Below are positions 1 to 7,730 of a stretch of 10,371 nucleotides of DNA, one piece after another. A program made the position numbers and the translations under genes. Within the stretch, counting starts at the first letter, position 1. Each line of letters starts with the position of its first letter. Origin of the DNA: UMGS172 sp045592985 (lineage in GTDB: Bacteria; Bacillota; Clostridia; Oscillospirales; Acutalibacteraceae); NCBI GenBank assembly GCA_045592985.1, contig JAZNVU010000023.1:1-10371 (forward strand), read 5' to 3'. Below the pieces are notes generated by a model. It had not been told where the DNA came from. It saw only the letters and a program-made list of their open reading frames with translations, and ran no database searches.

Positions 1-498
1 TCTGCAGAAAAACCTTTTGAAAAGATAACAACAGATGTTACACAATTTAATGTCTGTGATGAGAAAGTATATCTTTCTCCAGTTTTAGATTTGTTCAATA
101 ATGAAGTAATATCTTATTCAATTTCTACAAGTCCTAATTTGTGGCAAATACGAGAAATGTTAGATGGTTTATTTGCAAAACTGCCTGCTGATGCAACACC
201 AATATTCCATTCTGACCAAGGTTGGCAGTACCAACATGCCGAATACCAACGATTACTCTCCGAGCATAACATTACTCAGAGTATGTCTCGCAAAGGTAAC
301 TGTATGGATAATGGTGCTATGGAAAACTTTTTCGGTAGATTAAAAGTTGAAATGTTCTACGGCGAAAAATTCGAAAGCGTTAACGCTTTCATTGATGAAC
401 TAAAACATTACATAGATTACTACAACAACGAAAGAATTTCCTTAAAACTAAAAGGAATGAGTCCAGTACAATACCGAACTCATTCACTAACAATTTAA
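1..498 (+). CDS. IS3-family transposase (OrfB), C-terminal catalytic part
   Basis: The frame is open from the first base, so the gene is cut by the window edge; an internal ATG at 91 is not the true start. The 165 visible residues are an rve-type integrase/transposase core (RNase H fold) that cuts and joins the element's DNA ends. All three metal-binding acidic residues are present: Asp12 in the TTDVTQF motif, Asp72 in the FHSDQG motif and Glu108 in NGAMENFFGRLK. The 35 residues between the second Asp and the Glu give the classic D,D(35)E spacing. The C-terminus, with YYNNERIS and LKLKGMSPVQYR, is the usual ending of IS150/IS3 OrfB proteins. In this family OrfB is normally made as an OrfAB fusion by -1 frameshifting; the frameshift site would lie upstream of the window. 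No frameshift or stop disrupts the visible part. Confidence 0.93.
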   Translation, partial: SAEKPFEKITTDVTQFNVCDEKVYLSPVLDLFNNEVISYSISTSPNLWQIREMLDGLFAKLPADATPIFHSDQGWQYQHAEYQRLLSEHNITQSMSRKGNCMDNGAMENFFGRLKVEMFYGEKFESVNAFIDELKHYIDYYNNERISLKLKGMSPVQYRTHSLTI

Positions 499-508
499 TT
501 TTTAATTT

Positions 509-533
509 TGTCTAATCTTTGGGGTTCACTTCA
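509..533 (+). repeat. Right terminal inverted repeat of the IS3-family element
   Basis: The segment starts TGTCTAATC and ends GGGGTTCACTTCA. Its reverse complement begins TGAAGTGAACCCC and contains an AAAG..TTAGACA block, the usual layout of IS3/IS150 inverted repeats. It lies 10 bp after the transposase stop codon, as expected. The partner repeat is outside the window, so the exact boundary is inferred from the family pattern and may be off by a few bases. Confidence 0.8.
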
Positions 534-554
534 TTTCCGTGGCTTTTTTATTTT

Positions 555-583
555 TCATAAAATTTTCTTATTTCTCATAAATT
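555..583 (+). promoter_or_regulatory. Possible sigma-E-like sporulation promoter for bofA
   Basis: TCATAAA (555-561), a 14-bp spacer and CATAAATT (576-583) resemble the Bacillus sigma-E consensus (KMATATT, 14-15 bp, CATACANT), with the -10 matching at all but one informative position and the -35 at 5 of 7. In Bacillus bofA belongs to the mother-cell sigma-E programme, which makes the match meaningful. Against it, the region is very AT-rich, the -10 overlaps a palindrome, and the implied leader is only about 15 nt. This is an inference from consensus matching by eye. Confidence 0.25.
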
Positions 584-593
584 TTATGAGAAA
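571..593. promoter_or_regulatory. 23-bp near-perfect palindrome upstream of bofA (operator-like)
   Basis: The arms TTTCTCATAAA (571-581) and TTTATGAGAAA (583-593) are exact reverse complements around one central base. The site ends one base before the GGGG ribosome-binding site of the next gene, so it could be the operator of a dimeric repressor or a hairpin close to the translation start. It is not followed by a T-tract, so it does not look like an intrinsic terminator of the IS transcript. Confidence 0.45.
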
Positions 594-597
594 GGGG
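594..597 (+). promoter_or_regulatory. Ribosome-binding site that selects the TTG start of bofA
   Basis: AAAGGGGAAA at 591-600 puts the G-run 8 nt upstream of the TTG at 606. An ATG at 602 is only 4 nt from the G-run and opens a different frame of about 25 codons with no recognisable product. Spacing and frame therefore both favour TTG. Confidence 0.65.
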
Positions 598-605
598 AAA
601 TATGC

Positions 606-866
606 TTGAAAATTATCAAGGTTTATTTTATTATTTTAATAGTGATATATGCTTGCATTTTAGCAGTGTTATCTTTTAAAAGCGGAAAAATGACAAAAAC
701 GCTGTTATTATCAGTTTTTTCGGGATTGGCTGTGTTTACACTTGTCAATATACTGTCTTCTTTCACCGGTGTCGATATTGCTGTGAACGGTTGGACTTTA
801 GGCAGTAGTGCAGTTTTTGGTATTCCCGGTGTTCTTGGATTACTTGTATTGCGTCTCTTTTTTTGA
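606..866 (+). CDS. bofA: BofA family protein (pro-sigma-K processing inhibitor)
   Basis: This 86-residue hydrophobic protein matches BofA in size (87 aa in B. subtilis) and sequence. Hydrophobic segments lie at about 4-23, 32-50 and 66-85, the last containing the family signature FGIPGVLGL. In Bacillus, BofA sits in the forespore outer membrane and, with SpoIVFA, holds the intramembrane protease SpoIVFB inactive until the forespore signals, delaying sigma-K activation. Counting from the TTG, Asn48, Asn61 and Thr64 fall exactly on residue numbers that, from memory, matter for inhibition in the Bacillus protein; this also supports the TTG start. The gene follows an IS3 end and lies 74 bp before addB. 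Bacillus bofA is near recR, so a recombination neighbour fits. Family membership is strong; the exact role in this organism is inferred, because not all clostridia carry the partner proteins. Confidence 0.85.
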   Translation: MKIIKVYFIILIVIYACILAVLSFKSGKMTKTLLLSVFSGLAVFTLVNILSSFTGVDIAVNGWTLGSSAVFGIPGVLGLLVLRLFF

Positions 867-930
867 TTTAAAGTCCTATTTATGGGACTCGTTATTTGAT
901 ATAGTTATTACAACAAAATAGATGTTGAAT

Positions 931-936
931 GGTGGG
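931..936 (+). promoter_or_regulatory. Ribosome-binding site that selects the addB start
   Basis: GGTGGG lies 4 nt before the ATG at 941. The upstream in-frame ATG at 929 overlaps this site and has no purine-rich element of its own. Starting at 941 gives MLNLILGRKLSGKT, which aligns with the usual AddB N-terminus, where the P-loop follows the first strand at once. The spacer is short, so 929 is not fully excluded. Confidence 0.55.
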
Positions 937-940
937 TATC

Positions 941-3900
941 ATGTTAAATTTAATTTTAGGTCGAAAACTTTCGGGAAAAACTTCATATTGTATTAATAAA
1001 GCATCTGAACTCGCTAAAAATGGTAAAGATGTTATTTTGCTTGTGCCTGAACAGTTCAGTTTTGAATGTCAAAAACTGTTGTTGACCGAACTTGGACCTT
1101 CAGTTTCAAATAGAATATCCATTCACAGTTTTACTAGTCTCTGCCGAGAAATATCTCTTAGTATTGGTGGAATGGCTGGCAAACATATTGATGAAGGCAT
1201 CAGGTTTTTGCTTGTAGGCAGGGCTATTAATAATTGCAGAGACAATCTTAAATACTATTCACGTTTTTATAACTCGCGCGATTTCCAAAAAAAGGTTATG
1301 CTTATAATCAGCGAGTTAAAACAGGCATCGGTTTCTTCAGATACTTTGAAATCATTTTCGGAAAAGGTTGATACAGGTATCTTTTCGGACAAGTTGTATG
1401 ATATTTCCTTGATATTATCAGCTTATGATGCTTTGTTGTCTAATAAATTTATCGAACCGTTTGACGTACTTGAAAAAACGGTATCGCGCATGAAGGATAA
1501 CTCGTGGTTTAATGGAAAAACGCTTTTTATTGACGAGTTTAAAGGATTCACAGCTTCTCAGTTTATGCTTCTTGACCGTGCAGTTGCAGGGTGTGATGAT
1601 GTTTTTGCAGCGTTTTGCTGCGATTCTTTGGCATCTTATGACGACACCGATATTTTCAAAAACGTTATAGAATGCGCCAACCGTTTAAAATTTAGTGCTC
1701 ATTCTCATAATGTTGCAGTTGCAGATGATGTATTTCTTGATTATTGCGGTTATAAGACTAACGAACTTAAGTGTCTTGAAGAATTGTGCGCTCAAAGACA
1801 ATTTAAATCTTTTGAAGGACAAGCTAAAAATATTACTGTTATTAACTCTTCAACCTTATACGATGAGGTTGATTACTGCATGCGCACTATTCGCTCACTT
1901 GTGCGTGAAAAAGGCTATTGTTTTAGCGATTTTGTTATTATTTCAAGAAATGACAGTGTGTATTCAACTTATGTGAAAGACATTTCGTTGAAATATGATA
2001 TTCCTTGCTTTGTTGACAAAAAAATACCTTTAGCAGAACTTCCTATGTCGATTTTTGTAACTTCATCTGTAAAAGCTGCTTTAAGCTTTCAAACCGAAGA
2101 TATATTGCGTTTTTTAAAAACCGGATTCTGTGGTTTAACCGACTCTGAAATATCAAAAATTGAAAATTATGCTTATATATGGAATATAAACTCTGCAGGT
2201 TGGCTTAAACAATGGAAATTAAACCCTGACGGTTTAAAAGAAAATAAAAATAACGAGTCGTTTGATAACGTAGAGTATAACCGTATTCGCGAAATTGCTG
2301 TAGCATCTCTTTTAATGCTTAAAAATAGTCTTAACGGCACTGTTACTGATATGTGCCGTAGTCTATTTAATTTATTTGAAAAATGTAATCTTGTTGAAAA
2401 ACTTAAAGAATACACCTCAAAACTTGAGTTGGAAGGTCAACTTTCGCTTGCTGAATATCAGCGTGTGGGATATGATGTTTTCATAAAAGTTCTTGATAAA
2501 ATATGTGCCGTTTCGGGTGATGATACTGTTACTCCTGATGAGTTTTTATCAATGCTTTCTTCTGTTATGTGTTTTGAACAAGTTGGTGACATTCCTCGTA
2601 CGAAAGAACAGGTTATTTACGGTACTGCCGACCGTTTAAGACCTATGCGCCCTAAAATTGCTTTTGTTTTGGGTGCTAATCATGATGTTTTTCCTGCAAA
2701 TACGGGTGATGCATGCATTTTCTCACAGAGCGAACGCATGACAATGATTGATAATGATATTGCAATAGCTGATTTCGGTATTAATGACACATTGAATGAA
2801 AAATTTTTATTTTACAATGCCGTTAATTGCGCTTCGGACAAGATATATATTTCTTATTCATCATTTTCACCTGAAAATACTGAGATGTTGCCATCTAATG
2901 AGTTGAATGAGATTATATCGGCTTTTCCATTATGTCAATTTATTAAGAACGGCTCTTCGGATTTACTCAATATTGATGATATTGAGTGTGCCTTGCCGAC
3001 CTTTGAAAAACTGGCAGTTAACTTTGATTCCGACAAACCTATTATCGAAGCCTTGAAAAAATATTATGAAAGTGACAGTGATTTTTCTGCTAAACTTTCT
3101 GCTTTAAAGAACTCGGTTGAAGGTGTCGTACCGTCTCTTTCTGAGGAATCAGCAAGAAAATTGTTCGGTGAAAATCTTAGGCTTTCTCCTTCAAAAATTG
3201 AAGATTTTAACAGGTGTCATTTTGCTTATTTTTGTAAGCATGGACTCAAAGCACGTAAGCTTGATAAAGCTGATTTCAGTGCCGCAACCAGGGGTAACAT
3301 TATTCATTTTTGTCTTGAACATTTTATTAATGCTCATAAAGATGATATCGGTACGCTTAATGCCGATGAAATAAGACTTGAGGTTATCAAACTTTGCGAC
3401 GAGTACCTTGATTATGTCGGCGTTTGCATCGAGGATCTTGGTGACCGATTCGACTTCATGTTGTCTTTGTTGAAAGATACTGCTGTTATTATTGCTGTTG
3501 CCCTTAATAATGAATTTGCTCAAAGCGGTTTTAAACCCAGGTACTGTGAATTAAAAATAGGTCAAAAAGGCTTAGTCAATTCAATTGAAGTTACTGCAGA
3601 TAACGGTGTAACTGTTTCACTCGAAGGTACGGTTGACCGAGTTGATACTACTGATGACGGTAAGGTTAGGGTTGTTGATTATAAAACAGGTGTGAAAGAC
3701 TTTAAACTGTCTGCTATCCTTGATGGAATGAATATGCAGATGCTTTTATATTTGTATTCACTTGTTAAAAACGCAAAATACCTGCTTTCTGCCGAAATTC
3801 CTGCCGGTGTGCTATATTTCCCTGCAAGACGCAGTGCTTCGGACGGATTTATTAAAATGAACGGTTTAATTGATGCCGATGTTGAAACAATAAACCAGAT

Positions 3901-4240
3901 GGAGACTGACGGTGCCGGTAAAATTATTCCTGTTAAACTGAGAAAAAACGGTTCCGGTTTTTCAGGAACAGAACATACTGCAACACAAGATGATTTTAAT
4001 CTTATTTTTAAGTATCTTGAATCCGTGCTATCTACTATTGGCTCTAAAATAACCGGAGGAGATATTGAGATTAAGCCGTTTAAAACCAGCCGAGGTAAGG
4101 TTTGTGATTATTGTGATTACCGTGCTGTGTGTCGTATACATGACGAACAAATCTTCCGCGAAGAAAGCAAGGGTAAGAACGCAGAAGTATTAGAAACAAT
4201 GAAAAACAGGTTAAAGGAAGGTGAGAATAATGGCTGTTAA
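941..4240 (+). CDS. addB: ATP-dependent helicase/deoxyribonuclease subunit B (AddB/RexB type, AddB form)
   Basis: AddB is one half of the cytoplasmic AddAB helicase-nuclease, which resects double-strand ends, recognises a Chi-like sequence and produces the 3' tail for RecA. This protein is 1099 aa from ATG 941 (1103 from ATG 929), slightly shorter than the 1166 aa of B. subtilis. The Walker A motif GRKLSGKT is at residues 7-14. The middle is an inactivated helicase fold, including the conserved TADRLRPMRPKIAFVLGAN stretch. The C-terminal RecB-type nuclease shows VDRVD (Asp899, Asp902) and the catalytic VVDYKTG (Asp913, Lys915), followed by MNMQMLLYLY. Four cysteines, Cys759, Cys1055, Cys1058 and Cys1064, give the split C...CxxCx5C pattern of the AddB 4Fe-4S staple. 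The stop codon overlaps addA by 11 bp, implying coupled translation. No clear promoter is visible in the 74-bp gap after bofA, so read-through from bofA is possible. Confidence 0.95.
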   Translation: MLNLILGRKLSGKTSYCINKASELAKNGKDVILLVPEQFSFECQKLLLTELGPSVSNRISIHSFTSLCREISLSIGGMAGKHIDEGIRFLLVGRAINNCRDNLKYYSRFYNSRDFQKKVMLIISELKQASVSSDTLKSFSEKVDTGIFSDKLYDISLILSAYDALLSNKFIEPFDVLEKTVSRMKDNSWFNGKTLFIDEFKGFTASQFMLLDRAVAGCDDVFAAFCCDSLASYDDTDIFKNVIECANRLKFSAHSHNVAVADDVFLDYCGYKTNELKCLEELCAQRQFKSFEGQAKNITVINSSTLYDEVDYCMRTIRSLVREKGYCFSDFVIISRNDSVYSTYVKDISLKYDIPCFVDKKIPLAELPMSIFVTSSVKAALSFQTEDILRFLKTGFCGLTDSEISKIENYAYIWNINSAGWLKQWKLNPDGLKENKNNESFDNVEYNRIREIAVASLLMLKNSLNGTVTDMCRSLFNLFEKCNLVEKLKEYTSKLELEGQLSLAEYQRVGYDVFIKVLDKICAVSGDDTVTPDEFLSMLSSVMCFEQVGDIPRTKEQVIYGTADRLRPMRPKIAFVLGANHDVFPANTGDACIFSQSERMTMIDNDIAIADFGINDTLNEKFLFYNAVNCASDKIYISYSSFSPENTEMLPSNELNEIISAFPLCQFIKNGSSDLLNIDDIECALPTFEKLAVNFDSDKPIIEALKKYYESDSDFSAKLSALKNSVEGVVPSLSEESARKLFGENLRLSPSKIEDFNRCHFAYFCKHGLKARKLDKADFSAATRGNIIHFCLEHFINAHKDDIGTLNADEIRLEVIKLCDEYLDYVGVCIEDLGDRFDFMLSLLKDTAVIIAVALNNEFAQSGFKPRYCELKIGQKGLVNSIEVTADNGVTVSLEGTVDRVDTTDDGKVRVVDYKTGVKDFKLSAILDGMNMQMLLYLYSLVKNAKYLLSAEIPAGVLYFPARRSASDGFIKMNGLIDADVETINQMETDGAGKIIPVKLRKNGSGFSGTEHTATQDDFNLIFKYLESVLSTIGSKITGGDIEIKPFKTSRGKVCDYCDYRAVCRIHDEQIFREESKGKNAEVLETMKNRLKEGENNGC
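4217..4222 (+). promoter_or_regulatory. Ribosome-binding site that selects the addA start
   Basis: GGAAGG (within AAAGGAAGGTGAG) lies 7 nt before ATG 4230. A possible GTG start at 4221 overlaps this element and would place it too close, so ATG 4230 is preferred. The site is inside the end of addB, which suits translational coupling. Confidence 0.65.
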
Positions 4241-7200
4241 ATTTACTGAAGATCAGAAAAAAGCAATATCTGCCAAAGGTACAGTGCTTGTTTCAGCAGC
4301 TGCCGGTTCAGGAAAAACTGCCGTTCTCACTGAACGTGTCGTTAGTATGCTCGCCGACGAAAAAAAAACATACAGTGCAGACCGTTTGCTGATAGTTACT
4401 TTTACAAATGCTTCTGCTTTGGAAATGCGTGTACGTATTTCAAAGCGGCTTGACGAAATCTGCGCTTTGTCTCCCAAAAACCAACATCTTCAAAAACAAA
4501 AATTGTTATTAAAAAACGCAAAAATTTGCACAATTGATGCATTTTGCATTGATCTTGTAAGATTATATTTTGCTGTTTTAAATATCAATCCTGATTTTTC
4601 TGTTGCTGAAAATTCGCAGACTGCTGCTATTATGCAACAGGCTTTAGATACAGTTTTACAGAGTCGTTATCATAGCAAAAGTAGTGAATTTAATTCGCTT
4701 TGCATGTTATTCGGTGTAGATAAATCGGATAAAGCCTTAAGTGAAGCAGTGTATAAGATACATGATTTTTGCATGTGCATGCCTCAACCCGAAAAATGGC
4801 TTGATAATGCGGTTAAGAGTTATATTTGCAACTCTCTTGAAGATTGTGTTTTTGTACCGGTTATTCTTGAACATATTCGTGAAAATCTTTTGTCCTATAA
4901 GGACAGTATTGAGGTTTTAGCGCGAGAGGTTGTCGGAACTGATATTGAACATGCATATTTTGAAGGATTTCAATCAGCACTCGAGAGTATTAAACAATTT
5001 TTGCAAGATATTGAAGAAAAAAATTGGAATAATCTTTATGACGGTTTGTCATCTTTTAAGATTTCTATAAAAACTGTCAAAAAGACGTCAGATCCTGATT
5101 TTAAGGATACTGTAAAAAGTGAACGTGATGGCATTGTTAAAAAAATTAATTCTCTGGCAAAATGCATGGCGGGTACCGAAGAAGATGTCATAAAATCACT
5201 TAATATTGCAGCGCCAATTGTAAAAGAATTAATTTCAATAGTTAAAGAATATAAAGATGTTTATTTCAATCTGTTATGTTGCCGTAATCTGCTGACATTT
5301 TCACATGTGGAGCAACTTGCTCTAAAACTTTTATGTAAAGATTTGGATGGCAAACTTGTGCCATCTGAATTGTCCAAAGAAATTTGTAAGAGTTTTGATG
5401 AGGTTTTAGTTGACGAATATCAGGACAATAATAACCTTCAGGATGCTCTGTTTTTTGCTTTGTCTGACGGTGGAAAACATCTTTTTATGGTTGGCGACGT
5501 TAAGCAAAGCATATACGGTTTCAGAAACGCAAACCCTGATAATTTTATTAAATATAAGGAAGATTTTCCTGCTTTTGACGGTGAGAAATCCCCGTGTAAG
5601 GTGGTTTTAAAGCAGAATTTTCGCAGTCGAGAAGGTGTTTGTGATTTTGTTAACGCGCTTTGTAACACTGTAATGTCAAAATCTACTTGCGGTATGGATT
5701 ATACTGAGGAAGATATGCTTGACGCAAAAGCTGAGTATACAAAAACCGATACAAGCGACGTGTGTTTTCTTATAAATGAAATTTCTCAGAGTGACGGCAA
5801 GAGAGAACTGATTGATGCCGAAAGGATTGCTGAGAAAATCTCAGAAATTTTGAGAAAGCCACCGTTTTTACGTGATAAAGATGGTTTGAGATGTGCTAAT
5901 TATCGTGATTTTGCCATACTTTTGCGTTCTCCTTCAAATCGTGCCAGTTACTATGTAGACGCTCTTAAAAAAAGAGGAATACCTGTCGCGTTTAAAAACG
6001 ATGACTTTTTTGAGTCACCGGATGTACTTACTGCAGTTTCGATGCTTCGTGTTATTGATAATCCTACTCAGGATATCCCACTTTTAAGTGTAATGATGTC
6101 GGTTATGTTTGGCTTTACACCGGATGATATGGCTGAACTTAAATCTAAATATTCAAACAGAAGTCTTTACTCTTCGGTTTGCACGGCTGCAAATGACGGT
6201 GATGAGCGCTCAAGATATTTTGTTGAAGTTTTGTCTGCTCTTAGAACCAAGGCTGTCACTTTACCGGTCAGTCGATTGCTTAATGAAATTTACAATATAA
6301 CATCACTGCCTGAGGCTATGAGTGCCAGACCTGATTGTAAACAAAGCAGGTCAACTTTAATGCGTCTTTGTGCAATCGCCTCAAAATTTGATTCCTCAGA
6401 AGATGGTGGAATTGCTGAGTTTTTGCGCCAGTTTGACAGAATGTCGACAGTAAAATCAAGTTCCGGACAAGCGTCTGTATCTGATTTTAACGCAGTAAAA
6501 ATTCTAAGCTTTCACGGTTCAAAAGGTCTGCAGTTTCCAATTTGTTTTATTGCTGATTGCGGTGGCAAGTTTAATAAAATCGATGTCAAAGGCGAGATGA
6601 TTCTTAACGATAAGTACGGAATAGGTTTGAATTTTGTTGATGACGATGATGTAAAGGTGTCATCACTTGCTCGTGAAGCTCTGTCGGTTCTTCAACTAAG
6701 AAAATTGATTTCCGAAGAAATCAGACTGTTATATGTTGCTTTGACCCGTGCTGAAGAAAAACTTTATATTTCTATTAGCGTAAAAGATGTTATTAAAAAA
6801 ATAACATCTGCTTCGTTAGGTATTGGATTCTATGGTTTGAAAACCGGTAAAGCTTCTGCATCTAACGTTATATCAGCTAACGGTTATTATGAGTGGTTGC
6901 TTATGTCTTGTTTATTGCAAGCAAGCGGTAATGTTATTGCTGAGTTTGCTGAACTTTCACCTGTTTCTATCTTCGACGATGCAAAATTTGATTGTGAGAT
7001 TAGCACAGAAACTGTTGACTATACAATCACAGTTAACGCCCAAAGCGAAGTAAATACATCAAGTATCACCGATGATGAGGAGATTGATAGACTGTTACAG
7101 GTTTTATCTGAAAGGTTTAAATATAAGTATCCCAACAATGAACTTAGTAACATTCCATCAAAAATGGCAGTTACGAGTCTTGTTCACGGTGACAGTAACA

Positions 7201-7730
7201 AATTTGCATTTACCTCAAGACCTGAGTTTATGTCTAAATCAGGGCTGACTCCTGCAGAAAGAGGAACTGCTGCCCACAAGTTTATGCAGTTCGCCGATTA
7301 TTCAAAAGCCGAAATAGATATCTGCGGCGAAATCGAAAGACTTTATGAGTGGGAGTATTTGAGTTTTGAAGAGTCTAATGCTTTAGAACATGATAAATTA
7401 TCTCGTTTTTTCATAAGCGATGTTTATAAACGCATTAAAAATTCAGATGAGGTAAAACGTGAGTATAAATTTATGGTTGAGTACCCTTATGAAGGGCAAA
7501 AAACAATTGTCCAAGGTATTGCTGATTGTGTCTTTTTTGAGAATGATGAAGTTGTTATACTTGATTTTAAGACCGATAGGGTAGACGAAGTATCAGCACT
7601 GGTCCAACAATATTCTCAACAACTTGAGGTTTATAAATATGCTATCGAGCAAATAACCGGTAAGCACGTTAAAGAGTGTATTCTTTATTCGTTACATTTG
7701 TCAAAAGAGGTGAGTATCCCAAATGAATAA
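4230..7730 (+). CDS. addA: ATP-dependent helicase/nuclease subunit A (AddA)
   Basis: AddA is the motor and 3'-strand nuclease of the AddAB complex, a UvrD-like superfamily 1A 3'-5' DNA helicase fused to a RecB-family nuclease. The 1166-residue product compares with about 1230 in B. subtilis. The motifs appear in order: Gln9 (Q motif); SAAAGSGKT P-loop ending Thr30; VTFTNASALEMRVRI (Ia); DEYQD 395-399 (II, Walker B); GDVKQSIYGFRNA from 422 (III); QNFRSR 462-467 (IV); FHGSKGLQFP 761-770 (V); RLLYVALTRAEEK from 832 (VI). The nuclease has GTAAH with His1016, Asp1099 in QGIADCVF, and LDFKTDR with Asp1112 and Lys1114, followed by YSQQLEVYKYAI. It overlaps addB at its start and the ybaK-type gene by 8 bp at its end. 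Motif V has HGSKGLQFP and motif II is followed by NNN, where the family commonly has HKSKGLEFP and DEYQDTN; neither change removes a catalytic residue. A run of nine A at 4360-4368 lies early in the gene. Confidence 0.96.
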   Translation: MAVKFTEDQKKAISAKGTVLVSAAAGSGKTAVLTERVVSMLADEKKTYSADRLLIVTFTNASALEMRVRISKRLDEICALSPKNQHLQKQKLLLKNAKICTIDAFCIDLVRLYFAVLNINPDFSVAENSQTAAIMQQALDTVLQSRYHSKSSEFNSLCMLFGVDKSDKALSEAVYKIHDFCMCMPQPEKWLDNAVKSYICNSLEDCVFVPVILEHIRENLLSYKDSIEVLAREVVGTDIEHAYFEGFQSALESIKQFLQDIEEKNWNNLYDGLSSFKISIKTVKKTSDPDFKDTVKSERDGIVKKINSLAKCMAGTEEDVIKSLNIAAPIVKELISIVKEYKDVYFNLLCCRNLLTFSHVEQLALKLLCKDLDGKLVPSELSKEICKSFDEVLVDEYQDNNNLQDALFFALSDGGKHLFMVGDVKQSIYGFRNANPDNFIKYKEDFPAFDGEKSPCKVVLKQNFRSREGVCDFVNALCNTVMSKSTCGMDYTEEDMLDAKAEYTKTDTSDVCFLINEISQSDGKRELIDAERIAEKISEILRKPPFLRDKDGLRCANYRDFAILLRSPSNRASYYVDALKKRGIPVAFKNDDFFESPDVLTAVSMLRVIDNPTQDIPLLSVMMSVMFGFTPDDMAELKSKYSNRSLYSSVCTAANDGDERSRYFVEVLSALRTKAVTLPVSRLLNEIYNITSLPEAMSARPDCKQSRSTLMRLCAIASKFDSSEDGGIAEFLRQFDRMSTVKSSSGQASVSDFNAVKILSFHGSKGLQFPICFIADCGGKFNKIDVKGEMILNDKYGIGLNFVDDDDVKVSSLAREALSVLQLRKLISEEIRLLYVALTRAEEKLYISISVKDVIKKITSASLGIGFYGLKTGKASASNVISANGYYEWLLMSCLLQASGNVIAEFAELSPVSIFDDAKFDCEISTETVDYTITVNAQSEVNTSSITDDEEIDRLLQVLSERFKYKYPNNELSNIPSKMAVTSLVHGDSNKFAFTSRPEFMSKSGLTPAERGTAAHKFMQFADYSKAEIDICGEIERLYEWEYLSFEESNALEHDKLSRFFISDVYKRIKNSDEVKREYKFMVEYPYEGQKTIVQGIADCVFFENDEVVILDFKTDRVDEVSALVQQYSQQLEVYKYAIEQITGKHVKECILYSLHLSKEVSIPNE

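Larger units (their letters stand above)
1..533 (+). mobile_element. IS3-family insertion sequence, right-hand part (left end outside window)
   Basis: This stretch contains the C-terminal part of an IS3-family transposase followed, 10 bp after its stop codon, by a terminal inverted repeat whose outer tip reads TGAAGTGAACCCC on the minus strand, a form typical of IS3/IS150 elements. The left end and the first reading frame (orfA) lie outside the window, so the subgroup and the target-site duplication cannot be determined. The catalytic domain is intact, so the element may still be active. The copy sits directly upstream of bofA and probably marks a recent insertion or a rearrangement boundary. 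Confidence 0.88.

Noticed and set aside
602..604. ATG just upstream of bofA as a start codon
   Set aside because: It opens a different frame of about 25 codons with no recognisable product and lies only 4 nt from the G-run of the ribosome-binding site.
872..889. Hairpin AGTCC...GGACT between bofA and addB as a terminator
   Set aside because: The stem has only 5 bp and is not followed by a run of T.
3191..3523. Minus-strand open frame of 110 codons inside addB
   Set aside because: It lies wholly within the conserved C-terminal region of addB, has no recognisable domain, and is best explained as a shadow frame.
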